Below, piece after piece: positions 37,268 to 46,282 of a stretch of 64,000 bases of DNA. This DNA is from JAUIIK01 sp963709995. GTDB lineage: Bacteria > Chloroflexota > Chloroflexia > Thermomicrobiales > CFX8. Below the pieces are notes generated by a model, which made no database searches, was not told the origin of the DNA, and saw only the letters and a program-made list of their open reading frames with translations. The first letter of the stretch is position 1. Each line of letters starts with the position of its first letter. The stretch spans positions 62,001 through 126,000 of the forward strand of contig CAVPYN010000001.1 in the NCBI GenBank assembly GCA_963709995.1, written 5' to 3'. The position numbers were made by a program, and so were the translations under genes.

Positions 37268-39263
37268 CTAATCGCATTCTGTGTTGTGATAGAGGATATA
37301 GCCCTCTTCTTCAAGTCCCGGTTCGACGTTGTTGTAGCCGTAGAGCGCCGGGTTGGCTGTCGCGTCGAGAATCGCGTAGCAGGCTGGGGAACCAGCTTCG
37401 TCCAGTTCCATGTAGCCGATCATCCCGTTCCCGGTGACGGGATGCCCTTCCCGCTGAAGTACTGCGAGGAGCAGGCCATAAGCCAGTGGGTCCGACCGGA
37501 TATCCGGCAGATCGACCGTCGCATCGCCGGGAACGGCGCCCACGAGCCTCCACAGCCAGGGATCCTCCTCCACGCTGTAGACTGCATCCTCGCCAGGCAA
37601 AACGAGTGACACTGTCGGGTTCGCCGCCAGCCCGGCTTCGATCTCCGCGCGCCGTTCCGGATCCATCTCCTTGTGAACGACGATGAAATCGATACCGAAA
37701 CCCTGCATCAGACGAACGGCTGCCGGATCGGGAATCTCCCGCGATCGTTCGCGGAGCAGATCGTAGGTCGGCGGAAGGATGCCGGAGAACCCGTTTGCGA
37801 CCGGGTTCCAGTGCTTGGTCGACCAGAAATTCGGCCAGGCGGAGGCAACCGGTCCCTCACCCATCGGGAGTTCAAGCACCGCTCCAGGGTGATCGGCGAG
37901 GAAGGCGTAATCCGCTCGTGGATTATCGACTGGCAGCGGCGGCGGCAGGCTCATCGTCGTTGAAGTGTCGGCCAGGATGAGGGCCAGAGCTGCAATGACC
38001 GCTGCGCCGCCCGCATAGAGCTGGTTCCGCCCGCCAACCCTGGCCCGGAGATGTCGCCAGGTCAGGCTCACCCCCAATCCAGCAAGGCCGCCGAGCCCGA
38101 CGAGGGACAGATGGGCAAAGCGCGCAGGAACCCGTATCGCTTTGAAACCCGGCAGCCAATCATAGAAGAGCTGATATGGCATCCAGGTCGTGCGTCCAAA
38201 GATCACACCAGTCAGTCCGAAGGACAGCGTCACCCCTGCTACGACCACGCCAAGGAGCATCCAGCGGCTTCGCCTTGAGTGCCGCTCCCAGAGCCCAACG
38301 ATGGCAAAAACGAGCAGGAACAGCCCCGGAAAAAGGTCCTGCTCGATGTGGCGGTGCTTGTCTTCGAAGATTCCACCCCAGAGATCATTGGACGGGGGCG
38401 CGGCGAAATAATCCGAGCGGATTGCGCTCCAGAAGTCGACCTCGCTCTCCTCGCGCTCAACGCCAAGATCGATGTTCACCTGCTGATAGGGCCAGAGTGT
38501 TGGAAAGAGCAGCACCCCGGCGATTACGCAGGCTGCTGCGCCGATACCGATCGACTCCGCGACTCTCCGATCGCGGTCGACGAGCGCAAATCCAAGATAG
38601 ACGCCACCAGCGACGATCAGCATGACGACCATGAAATAGAGGAAATAGATTCCGAACAGTCCCTGAGCGACGAAACCGCCTCCAAGTCCGGCCGCCCACC
38701 AGATCCTGGTTCGTCCAGTCGAGATCGTCGGCCTGCGCAGGCAGAGCAGCGCCAGCGGCAACCACTGGGCCGAGAGGATGTGCAGGTGCTCGACGTGCGC
38801 CATGCGTGGCGGGGCGAACGCAAAGGCCGCGCCAGCAAGGATCCCGGCCAGCCGGTTGCCGGTGAGGTCGACGACCAGCAGGTACATCGCCATCGCGGAA
38901 AAGATCAGCGCGATGAAGAAGGCCAGATTGTCGGCCAGCAGGACGTTTCCGGTCAGTGGATAGACCGGCCAGACGAGCAGCGTCTGACCGATCAGGTGGT
39001 CGGAATAGGCCAGGACGTTGCGCCAGGGATAGAAGACGTTGGCGTCGAAGAGTTCACCCGGTGAGCTCGTCAAGGCGTGCCAGTTCCAGGCCATCGTCCA
39101 GACCTGAAAGACGGGGTCGCCCCAGGAGACGATCGTGTCGCGCATCTTCCAGGCCAGTGGCCAGGTGAGCGCGATGCTGAAGACATGTGAAAATCAGGAG
39201 GGCTAGAAGGTGAGTCCGATACCCGCCTTCCCCCAACCCGGCGGTGGACTCCTGTCTGTCCAT
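37268..39263 (-). CDS. Polytopic membrane protein, glycosyltransferase/mannosyltransferase-like (one frame break)
   Basis: About 660 residues. A start at 39263 gives a first helix (THLLALLIFTCL), and after an indel near 39190 the frame reads WKMRDTIVSWGDPVFQVWTM. The early acidic loop after helix 1 (WGDPVFQVWTMAWNWHAL) resembles GT-C-type polyprenol-linked sugar transferases, where such an Asp is catalytic. Eleven or so helices follow, then a C-terminal soluble domain (VLELPMGEGPVASAWPNFWS to GYMELDEAGSPACYAILDAT). The donor and acceptor are unknown. GT-C membership is inferred from topology. Confidence 0.65.
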
Positions 39264-39302
39264 GGGACTAGTATAGGGATTAGGGATTGGTTAGGAGGTG
39301 GG

Positions 39303-40283
39303 CTGACAAACGTACTGGGAACAATTCAGCCGGTGGTCGCCAGGTCGCGGTGGGTGACGATCAAGTTGGCAGCCGTTCGGCAACTCGCCGATGACCTCGC
39401 CGGACCATCCGCGATGTTGCCGGAGTGGGACGAGCATCTCCATCCGGTGGGGCGGGACGATGCTGAGACGGCAACACTGGTATTGATTCTCGACGCGCTG
39501 AATTTCTGCTTCTGGCCGCTGCCCGGTTCGACACAGCCTCGCTGGAGTGTCAACTACCAGGGAACACGCTACGACGGGTACCTCGCGCTCGCCGTCGCGT
39601 TGCGCCGCGCGGTCGAAAGTGGGACGCCGCTGACCGACCCGGATTACCTGGCGGGACTCAATCTGGACCAGGTTCGTGAATTGCTCGCGCCAGACGATGG
39701 ACACCAGGAGATTCCGCTACTCCCGGACAGGCTTGTAAATCTGAAAGAAGTTGGCCGGGCGCTGCGAGATCGCTGGGCTGGATCATTCGAGCAGGTAATC
39801 ATTAGCGCGAATGGTTCGTCGGTCGCCGTGATCGAGGAGGTGCTGACCGCGTTGCCGTCATTCCGCGATACGGCGATCTACCAGGGGCGCCAGGTTCACT
39901 TCTACAAACGCGCCCAGATCCTCGTCGCTGATCTTCACGGAGCCTTGAAGGGCCGCAAGCTGGGAGATTTCAACGATCTCGAACGCCTTACGGCATTCGC
40001 GGACTACAAAGTGCCCCAGATTCTTCGTCGATTTGGAATCCTCGAATACCACCCAGATCTCACCCGGACCATTGCCAGCTACGAGTTGATCCCGCCGGGC
40101 GATGAGCGTGAAGTCGAGATCCGAGCCGCGACAATCTGGGCGGTCGAGTTGCTACGCCAGCAGCTGAAGCAGCGGAATCAACCGATGCGCGCATTCGAAA
40201 TCGACTGGCTGCTCTGGAACGCCTCCCAGAACCTGCCGACCGACGCCGAGCCCTACCATCGCACGCTGACGATCTATTATTAG
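39303..40283 (+). CDS. Queuosine 5'-phosphate N-glycosylase (Qng1, DUF2419)
   Basis: Qng1 releases queuine from queuosine 5'-phosphate, letting cells salvage the tRNA base. Conserved parts are LNFCFWPLPGSTQPRWSVNY, RYDGYLALAVALRRAVESGT, EIPLLPDRLVNLKEVGRALR, PSFRDTAIYQGRQVHFYKRA, QILVADLHGALKG and LTAFADYKVPQILRRFGIL. It ends with EVEIRAATIWAVELLRQ. The homolog from Sphaerobacter thermophilus has been studied structurally, which agrees with the inferred host. The start is unclear: AGGAGGT lies at 39293-39299 but only CTG, GTA or GTG codons follow, so 39303 is approximate and an indel is possible. Confidence 0.88.
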   Translation: MTNVLGTIQPVVARSRWVTIKLAAVRQLADDLAGPSAMLPEWDEHLHPVGRDDAETATLVLILDALNFCFWPLPGSTQPRWSVNYQGTRYDGYLALAVALRRAVESGTPLTDPDYLAGLNLDQVRELLAPDDGHQEIPLLPDRLVNLKEVGRALRDRWAGSFEQVIISANGSSVAVIEEVLTALPSFRDTAIYQGRQVHFYKRAQILVADLHGALKGRKLGDFNDLERLTAFADYKVPQILRRFGILEYHPDLTRTIASYELIPPGDEREVEIRAATIWAVELLRQQLKQRNQPMRAFEIDWLLWNASQNLPTDAEPYHRTLTIYY

Positions 40284-40405
40284 CTGGCCGTCCGCTGGCG
40301 CATGGGCCAGATTGAACGGAGACGTGTCGGGTGTGTCTCTGTCGAAACCGTTGACGCTGTTTCAGGCACGGCATCCACCGGGCGCACAATGGACGGAGAA
40401 ACCAG

Positions 40406-41185
40406 GTGTCCACGGCGTCTGATGCCTCAGCGTTCGAAACCTTCCTCCGCGACGCCGAAACTCCCTTCGCCGGCTGGGACTTTACGCACATCACGGAGTC
40501 GGGGAGGATGCAAACCGCTCCGTTGACCTGGAGCTACGCCAGCCTGGTCCTGCCGCTGGCACGTTCGTCCGGCTCGATGCTGGATATGGGGACTGGCGGT
40601 GGCGAATTCCTGGCGTCGCTTCAACCGCTCCCGCCAAGGACGTTTGCCACCGAGGGCTACGCGCCAAACATCCCGATAGCACGGGAACGGCTGGAACCGC
40701 TTGGCGTGACGGTTTTGGAGATCTGCGACGACGATCAGATCCTGCCTGAAGATGATACGCTCGATCTGATCATCAACCGGCACGAATCCTACGATCCTGC
40801 CGAAGTCCGGCGGGTGCTGATACCCGGCGGGACGTTCATTACCCAGCAGGTCGGCGGCGAGGACGATCTCGATCTCAACCGGCTTCTCGGCGCTAGCGAT
40901 GTTCACCCGTATGCCCACTGGACGGCAAAATATGCCGCGCGTCAGCTCGACGAGTGTGGCCTGGAGATTGTCGACGAACTTGAGGACTTTACGTTCACCC
41001 GCTACTTTGATGTTGGCGCAATCATCTACTACTTGAAGGCTGTTCCGTGGCAGATCCCGGGTTTCGGTGTCGAGGCCTACCGTGACCGCCTTTGGAGCCT
41101 GCACCAGCGAATTCAAAGGGACGGGTTCGTCGAGGTCCGCAACCACCGATTCTTGCTCGTCGCACGGAAGCCTGTGGGGGAATAG
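40406..41185 (+). CDS. Class I SAM-dependent methyltransferase
   Basis: This protein of 259 residues has the SAM-binding motif GSMLDMGTGGGEFLASL, then the acidic loop TEGYAPNIPIARERL and LDLIINRHESYDPAEVRRVL, which is the usual post-II region. It continues with PGGTFITQQVGGEDDLDLNR and WTAKYAARQLDECGLEIVDE. The substrate is unknown. It starts with GTG at 40406, 122 bases after Qng1, so the two may be transcribed together. That would hint at a tRNA- or base-related role without proving it. Confidence 0.85.
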   Translation: MSTASDASAFETFLRDAETPFAGWDFTHITESGRMQTAPLTWSYASLVLPLARSSGSMLDMGTGGGEFLASLQPLPPRTFATEGYAPNIPIARERLEPLGVTVLEICDDDQILPEDDTLDLIINRHESYDPAEVRRVLIPGGTFITQQVGGEDDLDLNRLLGASDVHPYAHWTAKYAARQLDECGLEIVDELEDFTFTRYFDVGAIIYYLKAVPWQIPGFGVEAYRDRLWSLHQRIQRDGFVEVRNHRFLLVARKPVGE

Positions 41186-41247
41186 CAAGCGTTCCGGGTA
41201 GGCTCAACGTACTACGACGGACCGACGTAAGGAGAGGATGAGGCTCA

Positions 41248-41448
41248 ATGCGCTTCCGGAAGAATGAGTCAGAAGATACCAGGCCGGCGTTTAGTTGTTG
41301 TTCGGTGTCGCTCTCGATCAGTTGTTGCTCGCTGCCTTCGATGGCCGCGTTGCTGCTGCTCGCGTTGGTTGCCTGGCTCGGCGTACGCTACGGTCGTGAT
41401 GAACTGATGACGTGGCGTCGCGACAAGATGTTGGAGTCGCCTGGTTGA
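41248..41448 (+). CDS. Possible small membrane protein
   Basis: A frame of 66 residues contains a single hydrophobic helix (MAALLLLALVAWLGVRYG) followed by a basic end (RDELMTWRRDKMLESPG). An AAGGAGAGG lies 11-19 bases upstream, rather far from the ATG. The first half is Cys/Ser-rich (FSCCSVSLSISCCSLPS) and may be read in the wrong frame. It ends 3 bases before the convergent sigma factor gene. Real coding status is uncertain. Confidence 0.35.
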   Translation: MRFRKNESEDTRPAFSCCSVSLSISCCSLPSMAALLLLALVAWLGVRYGRDELMTWRRDKMLESPG

Positions 41449-41451
41449 TGA

Positions 41452-42036
41452 TCAGCAGGACGGGCAGCCGGAGGGGCAAGCGCACTCTGTGTGTGCCCGG
41501 CAGTTGCCCGTTGGGTGGATATTGATCACCCCGCCGAGCCGGTCCAACTCAGGGCGGCAACAGGCGATGACGAGATCGCGAAGGCGTGCCCGCGCCCGCT
41601 GCACACGCGATTTGGCCCCGGAGACCGACAGTCCGAGGTGCTCGGCAAGTTCCCGTTGCTTGAGCCCCTCCAGCGCAGTCAATCGCAATGTCTCACGATC
41701 GGCTGCTGGCATGCCATCGAGCAGCCCGGGCAAACAAGCAGCGAGATCTGGAGATCCAGGCTCATCTGTCTCGTCGACACTGATCAGATCGGGCGGCAGC
41801 GCTGTCAACGGCCGGGTGCGACGGTAGTGATCGATGATGGCATTCCGCGCGATTTGATAGAGCCAGCTTTCGACCCGCTCCGGATCTCGCAAAGATGCCG
41901 AACGGCTGACGGCACGCAGGCAGACTTCCTGGACGATGTCATCTGCCTCGTCCGGGTTGGAAACACGCGAGCGCACGAAGCGACGCAAGCGCTCGTAGTG
42001 TGTATCCAGTACGTCCGTCAGTTCAGCAACGGTCAT
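41452..42036 (-). CDS. ECF sigma factor with Cys-rich C-terminal tail (SigZ/CorE-like)
   Basis: Region 2 (ADDIVQEVCLRAVSRSASLR and VESWLYQIARNAIIDHYRRT) and region 4 (LRLTALEGLKQRELAEHLGL then SVSGAKSRVQRARARL) are standard. The tail is not: after LRDLVIACCRPELDRLGGVI it ends GNCRAHTECACPSGCPSC, giving eight Cys in about 38 residues. SigZ-type factors have a CC plus later Cys, and Myxococcus CorE senses copper through a Cys-rich tail, so metal or redox control without a separate anti-sigma is likely. The ATG at 42036 follows GGAGGG. An 8-Cys micropeptide is encoded divergently. Confidence 0.88.
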   Translation of the reverse strand: MTVAELTDVLDTHYERLRRFVRSRVSNPDEADDIVQEVCLRAVSRSASLRDPERVESWLYQIARNAIIDHYRRTRPLTALPPDLISVDETDEPGSPDLAACLPGLLDGMPAADRETLRLTALEGLKQRELAEHLGLSVSGAKSRVQRARARLRDLVIACCRPELDRLGGVINIHPTGNCRAHTECACPSGCPSC

Positions 42037-42330
42037 GGGTTTACCCTCCATCACTCAGAATGATAGACGTTCGAGACCCGAAAAGGATGCATTTGCCGGC
42101 TGGTATTTTGCAACCCGGTGGGGAACACCAGATTCCGGTGCGACATCCTCGTTTCCCGGTCGTTGCGCGCGAGGGGTTGCGAGATCCACCCGCAAGTCGA
42201 ATCCGTGCACTTGTTACCACAAGCTCCCACAGTCTGTCTGATGTCTGCGTCCATTTCCAGGAACCTGCGTCTACTAGAGCGATCGGGATGGCCGGTCAGA
42301 AGACGCGAAGAGGCTCACTTGAAGGGAGCT

Positions 42331-42429
42331 ATGACGATGGAACAGAAGTGGATTGCCCAGAGCGCTGATCCGGGTTGTTGCGAGGATGACTGTTGTGACG
42401 ATTGTTGCCCCAGTGGAGGGTGCTGCTAG
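42331..42429 (+). CDS. 8-Cys micropeptide divergent from the Cys-rich sigma factor
   Basis: The predicted peptide has 32 residues: a short start (MTMEQKWIAQSAD), then GCCEDDCCDDCCPSGGCC. All eight Cys occur as four CC pairs separated by acidic or Gly/Pro/Ser spacers. GAAGGGAG lies just before the ATG at 42331, and translation ends TGCTGCTAG. The pattern suggests soft-metal binding (metallothionein-like). It lies 295 bases from the start of a sigma factor whose tail shares the CC and CPSG motifs, so it may be that regulator's target or modulator. I know no named family for it. Coding status rests on the ribosome-binding site and composition. Confidence 0.6.
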   Translation: MTMEQKWIAQSADPGCCEDDCCDDCCPSGGCC

Positions 42430-42526
42430 CGATCAACGAAGATCGAGACGCAACGGTTGCGAGGGCGGGCTATGGACCCGCCCTCGTTGCGCTCATTCCG
42501 TGATCGTGTCTGAAAGCTGAGAGGTC

Positions 42527-43294
42527 TCAACCGCGCTGCAGTCCCCGGTAAGCGACCAGTGCCGCGCCAATGATCCCGGCCTCGTTGAGCATTTCGGCCG
42601 GCACGACCTGAGCGTCAGTGTCGAAGTAGCGGAAGTATTTTTCGTGCTTCTTCGAGACCCCGCCGCCAATGATGATCAACTCCGGACTGAAGAGAAACTC
42701 GACGTGATCGACGTATCGTCCGACCCGCTTGCCCCACTTCTTCCAGCTCAGGCCCTGATCCTCGCGGACACTCTCGGCGGCGTAATGCTCGGCGTCCGAG
42801 CCCTTGAAGATCAAGTGGCCAAGTTCAGTGTTGGGCACGAGGACTCCGTCATGAAAGAGCGCGCTGCCGATGCCTGTGCCGAGCGTCAGCATCAGCACCG
42901 TCCCATCGCGACCCTGACCGGCGCCGTAGGTCATTTCGGCGATGCCAGCGCTATCGGCGTCGTTGAGCACCTCGAAGCGTAGCCCGGTTGCTTCCTCGAA
43001 GATCGTCCGTCCATCCGATCCGAGCCAGGATTTGTGGACGTTCGCAGCAGAGTGCATCTTGCCGTCGCGTATGATCGCTGGGAATGTCGCCCCAACCGGA
43101 CCATCCCATTCAAAGTGATCGACGATCTGCTTGACGACTCCGGCCACCCTTTTCGGTTTCGAAGGTTGCGGCGTCGGGATCCGGTAACGTCGCTCAACTA
43201 ACTCGCCCAGTTCGACATCGACCAGTGCCCCCTTGATCCCCGACCCGCCAATGTCGATACCGAGCATGATATTGCCGTTGTCTGCCGCACTCAT
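42527..43294 (-). CDS. ppgK: Polyphosphate glucokinase (ROK family)
   Basis: PpgK phosphorylates glucose using polyphosphate, and often ATP. The N-terminal phosphate loop MLGIDIGGSGIKGALVD, GATFPAIIRDGKMHSAANVH, the catalytic Asp in VLNDADSAGIAEM, and TLGTGIGSALFHDG are all present. ELGHLIFKGSDAEHYAAES and KKWGKRVGRYVDHVEFLFSP are typical of the polyphosphate-dependent branch. About 255 residues. The start at 43294 is preceded by GGAG 8 bases upstream. It is transcribed divergently from the amidohydrolase. Confidence 0.92.
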   Translation of the reverse strand: MSAADNGNIMLGIDIGGSGIKGALVDVELGELVERRYRIPTPQPSKPKRVAGVVKQIVDHFEWDGPVGATFPAIIRDGKMHSAANVHKSWLGSDGRTIFEEATGLRFEVLNDADSAGIAEMTYGAGQGRDGTVLMLTLGTGIGSALFHDGVLVPNTELGHLIFKGSDAEHYAAESVREDQGLSWKKWGKRVGRYVDHVEFLFSPELIIIGGGVSKKHEKYFRYFDTDAQVVPAEMLNEAGIIGAALVAYRGLQRG

Positions 43295-43553
43295 GAATTG
43301 AGCTCCGTCCAATCACATTAGACAGCCGCGTTGAATCCTTACACATACGAGGGCTCTTTGAACCTTCGATCGAGTGCTGATCGAGAAATGTAGGAACTGG
43401 CAATAGTCAGCCGAACTCTCTGCCTGTCCCGGATGTTTCCGGAAGAGCGGTGGTTTTGGGCCAGTGTCAAGCGGTCGTCAGTTCCTGAGGAAGTGCCGGG
43501 ATGCTGTATCGTTCCAGCCGGGTTGCAAACCGGAGGAGGGAAGGGGAGCTGGA

Positions 43554-45009
43554 ATGGCAAGAATGATCATTTCGGGTGGCGATGTCGTGGTCTGGCACGA
43601 CGGCGGGCACGCGTTGATGCCGGGCGCGCATGTCGTGATCGAGGACGACCGGGTGGTCGATGTCACCCGCGACGATCCCGGCGGCGCGGGTCATGTGATC
43701 GACGCCAGCGGCAAACTGGTCTCTCCAGGTTTCGTCAACTGTCATGTCCACGCCGGGATCGATACCCAGGTGCTGATGACTGACAAGGGCGCGCCGGGCT
43801 ACTACAACTCGGGCATGCTCTTCGCCAGCGCTTCCACCGCGACTATGAGCAACACCGGCCCTGCCTGGACTGACGAGGAGCGTCGCGCCGCTGGACTCTA
43901 CCCGCAGGTTGAGCTACTCAAATCCGGTGTCACGACCTTTCTGGAGATTGGCGGGGCGATCGGGGACATCGACCTCTTCGGTGAGCTGGTCGGGGAATCG
44001 GGTATTCGCTGCTACGCCGGTCCTGGCTTTGAGGACGCCACCTGGGTGCTCGATGCGGATACCGGCGCGTTTCGGTACCACTGGAACGAAACGGCGGGCC
44101 GGGCTGGTTTTGATCGCGCAGTGGCCTTCATCGAGATCTCACGATGGCGACCACGACGGGCGATTGCGCGGCGCGATGATCCCGGCGCGGCTCGACAACT
44201 GCACAGACGAACTGCTGCGGGACGCTCAGGCGGCCGCCGAATCTCTCGACGTTCCGATCTCGGTTCACGCTGCCCAGGCAGGCTTCGAGTATCACGAACT
44301 GCTTCGGAGAACCGGCCGGACGCCGATCCAGCACATGCACGATCTCGGCTTGCTGACCCCGCGAATGATCCTCGGCCACTGCATCTACGTCAGCGGCCAT
44401 CGCATGACCGCGACGCCTCCCGGTGACGACCTCGCGCTTATCGCCGCTGGTGGATCATCGGTTGCTCACTCGGTGACGGTTTTTGCCCGCCGGGGGATCG
44501 CGATGGAGTCCTTCCAGCGCTATCTCGATGCCGGAGTGCGGATGACCTTTGGCACCGATACCCTGCCGCGCGACTTCCTCCAGGAGATCCGTCTGGGCGC
44601 CTATCTCTCGAAGGTTGTCACTGGCGACTGGTCGGCGGCGCATACGCGTGACCTCTACCACGCCGCGACGGCAGCCGGTGCGGAAGCGCTGGGCCGGACC
44701 GATCTGGGCAAGATTGCTCCGGGCGCGAAGGCCGATATCTTCATCGCCGACCTGCGGAAGCTTCACATCGGCCCGGTTGTTGACCCGATTCTCGCGCTGA
44801 TCCATGAGGCGAACACCAGCGATATCGAGACCGTGCTAGTCGATGGCAAGGTCATCATCGATGGTGGCAAGCACGCCAACATCGATCAAGGCTGGCTGCT
44901 CGAACAGGGCGAACGTGTCGGCGCAAAACAGCGCGCTACGATCTCCGCCCGCAACTGGCAGGGTAGATCTGAGGATGAGATCTTCGTGCAGACGTTGCCC
45001 CGGATCTAG
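43554..45009 (+). CDS. Amidohydrolase-family protein (one frame break)
   Basis: The protein has about 484 residues. It starts MARMIISGGDVVVWHDGGHA, with metal ligands in FVNCHVHAGID, a later His in PISVHAAQAGF, LGHCIYVSGH, and the last Asp in MTFGTDTLPRDF. It ends with GKIAPGAKADIFIADLRKLH and VLVDGKVIIDGG. One indel near 44140 divides it. The architecture is that of cytosine deaminase/chlorohydrolase-like (TrzN/AtzA superfamily) enzymes, which deaminate or dechlorinate heterocycles. The substrate is not predictable. The ATG follows a very G-rich ribosome-binding site. Confidence 0.85.
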
Positions 45010-45041
45010 GGACGTGCACTGGTCTTACGCGCGACCGGGGC

Positions 45042-45257
45042 GCCTATGAGTCTGTCGTGATCGAGCAGGAGTTGTCAGATCTATTCGGACGGCCGGTCGC
45101 CCTGAGCACCTGGGATATCCTTCGTCCTCTTTTTCGTGATGGGGTGTTGGGGCAAGCCTGCACTATCCATGACACGCCACAACTTCTCAACTCGGGAACG
45201 ATGTCGACGAAATCCTGCGAGAGTCCCTATCAGAATAGGCTGCCGAACTGCCCCTGA
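45042..45257 (+). pseudogene. Minimal nucleotidyltransferase (MNT) C-terminal fragment
   Basis: The frame reads AYESVVIEQELSDLFGRPVA, LSTWDILRPLFRDGVLGQAC, then TIHDTPQL, which matches the end of small MNT-type nucleotidyltransferases (antitoxin MntA family). The catalytic GSxARG part is missing upstream, and the sequence after CTIHDT is unrelated. It is a short remnant, with no HEPN partner beside it. Confidence 0.55.
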
Positions 45258-45481
45258 ATGGCCGCGCGCGACAGGCAGGGCCGTCCGAGTTTGAACGCAG
45301 ATCACGCCCTCTCAAAGTCACCTTGTGGTTGTAAACCAGACAACACCCTTCCAGCATCCTGGACATCTACCTGTGGACATTCCAGACGTCATGATCAGAG
45401 TCAAGGCGCCGTCGCCATTTCGACCGGCGGCGGCACCGAGACAGATCAATCGCAGGAATGCACTCAGGAAGGGAATGCGCC
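45258..45481. other. Intergenic region before the RTX-type gene
   Basis: I see no gene, clear promoter, hairpin or repeat in this stretch. Confidence 0.4.
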
Positions 45482-46234
45482 ATGCGAGCAGGAATTGGCA
45501 TAACGGTCCGGCGAACGGTGAGTGTCTTCGCCATCGCGGCGATCGTCGTTTCGGCGTTCAGCCTCTTGGCGCCACAGGGCGCCGCGGCGAACTCACTTAA
45601 CTGTTTCGGGTATCAGGCGACGATAGTCGGCACAGCAAACGGCGAAACGCTCTATGGCACGAACAGCCGGGACGTGATCGTAGGACTAGGCGGCAACGAC
45701 TTCATCTTCGGGTGGGGTGGCAACGACCTGATCTGTGGCGGCGACGGCGATGACCAGATCTTTGGCATGGGCGGCGACGACTCGATCCGCGGCGACGCTG
45801 GCAACGACTTTATCCAGGGCGACTACTACGGCTACACCCAGTATGGCGAAGGAAACGATACGATCTTCGGTGATGATGGCGACGATCGATTGTTCGGCAA
45901 CGGCGGCGATGACATCATGGATGGTAAAGCTGGCAACGACAAGCTGGCCGGTAACGACGGCGATGATGAGATGATCGGTGACGACGGCAACGACGAGATG
46001 GTCGGTGGTATGGGCTCGGACCGGCTCTATGGTGGTCGCGGCGACGACAACCTCTTCGACACATGGAATGATGGCAACGTCCTCTGGCCGGCGACGAACC
46101 TCCTTGTCGGCTTCGATGGTAACGATGCCTGCAGCTACTGGAGCTGGGATGTTCGCGATCGACGCTGGGAACAGAACGGTCTGAACACCTGTGAGAACTA
46201 CAACGCTACGAGCTGGACAGGCTCCTCCCGGTAG
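45482..46234 (+). CDS. Secreted RTX-type calcium-binding repeat protein
   Basis: The protein has 250 residues. A signal peptide (VSVFAIAAIVVSAFSLLAPQ then GAAANS) precedes about 14 nonapeptide repeats of the GGxGxDxxx kind, such as LGGNDFIFGWGGNDLICGGD, GDDGDDRLFGNGGDDIMDGK and GMGSDRLYGGRGDD. These form a beta-roll that binds calcium. The C-terminal cap has NACSYWSWDVRDRRWEQ and two Cys. RTX proteins of Gram-negative bacteria usually leave through type I secretion with a C-terminal signal. Here a Sec-type N-terminal signal is used, and no ABC exporter is adjacent. No toxin or enzyme domain is present. Confidence 0.88.
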   Translation: MRAGIGITVRRTVSVFAIAAIVVSAFSLLAPQGAAANSLNCFGYQATIVGTANGETLYGTNSRDVIVGLGGNDFIFGWGGNDLICGGDGDDQIFGMGGDDSIRGDAGNDFIQGDYYGYTQYGEGNDTIFGDDGDDRLFGNGGDDIMDGKAGNDKLAGNDGDDEMIGDDGNDEMVGGMGSDRLYGGRGDDNLFDTWNDGNVLWPATNLLVGFDGNDACSYWSWDVRDRRWEQNGLNTCENYNATSWTGSSR

Positions 46235-46256
46235 CTTTCCGATCACAGATGTAGCG

Positions 46257-46282
46257 TGGGACCGGTCGCTTGCCCGGTCCCA
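46257..46282. terminator. Hairpin between RTX-type and GNAT genes
   Basis: TGGGACCGG (46257-46265) pairs perfectly with 46274-46282 around an 8-nt loop. It lies between two convergent genes, where a bidirectional terminator is expected; TCACATTTT follows on the plus strand. Confidence 0.65.

Noticed and set aside
42055..42330. A matching sigma-dependent promoter pair for the Cys-rich sigma factor and the micropeptide
   Set aside because: There are GGAAC-like sequences (GGAACACC near 42122, GGAACC near 42260), but they do not have consistent spacing or a shared -10, so I did not call a promoter.
45010..45257. Possible MntA/HEPN toxin-antitoxin system
   Set aside because: Only a C-terminal piece of a nucleotidyltransferase-like frame is left, the catalytic motif is missing, and no HEPN partner lies on either side.
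45660..46050. CRISPR-like periodicity in the repeats near 45.7-46.1 kb
   Set aside because: The period is 27 bases (nine codons) and lies in frame inside the RTX gene. The units are degenerate and without spacers.
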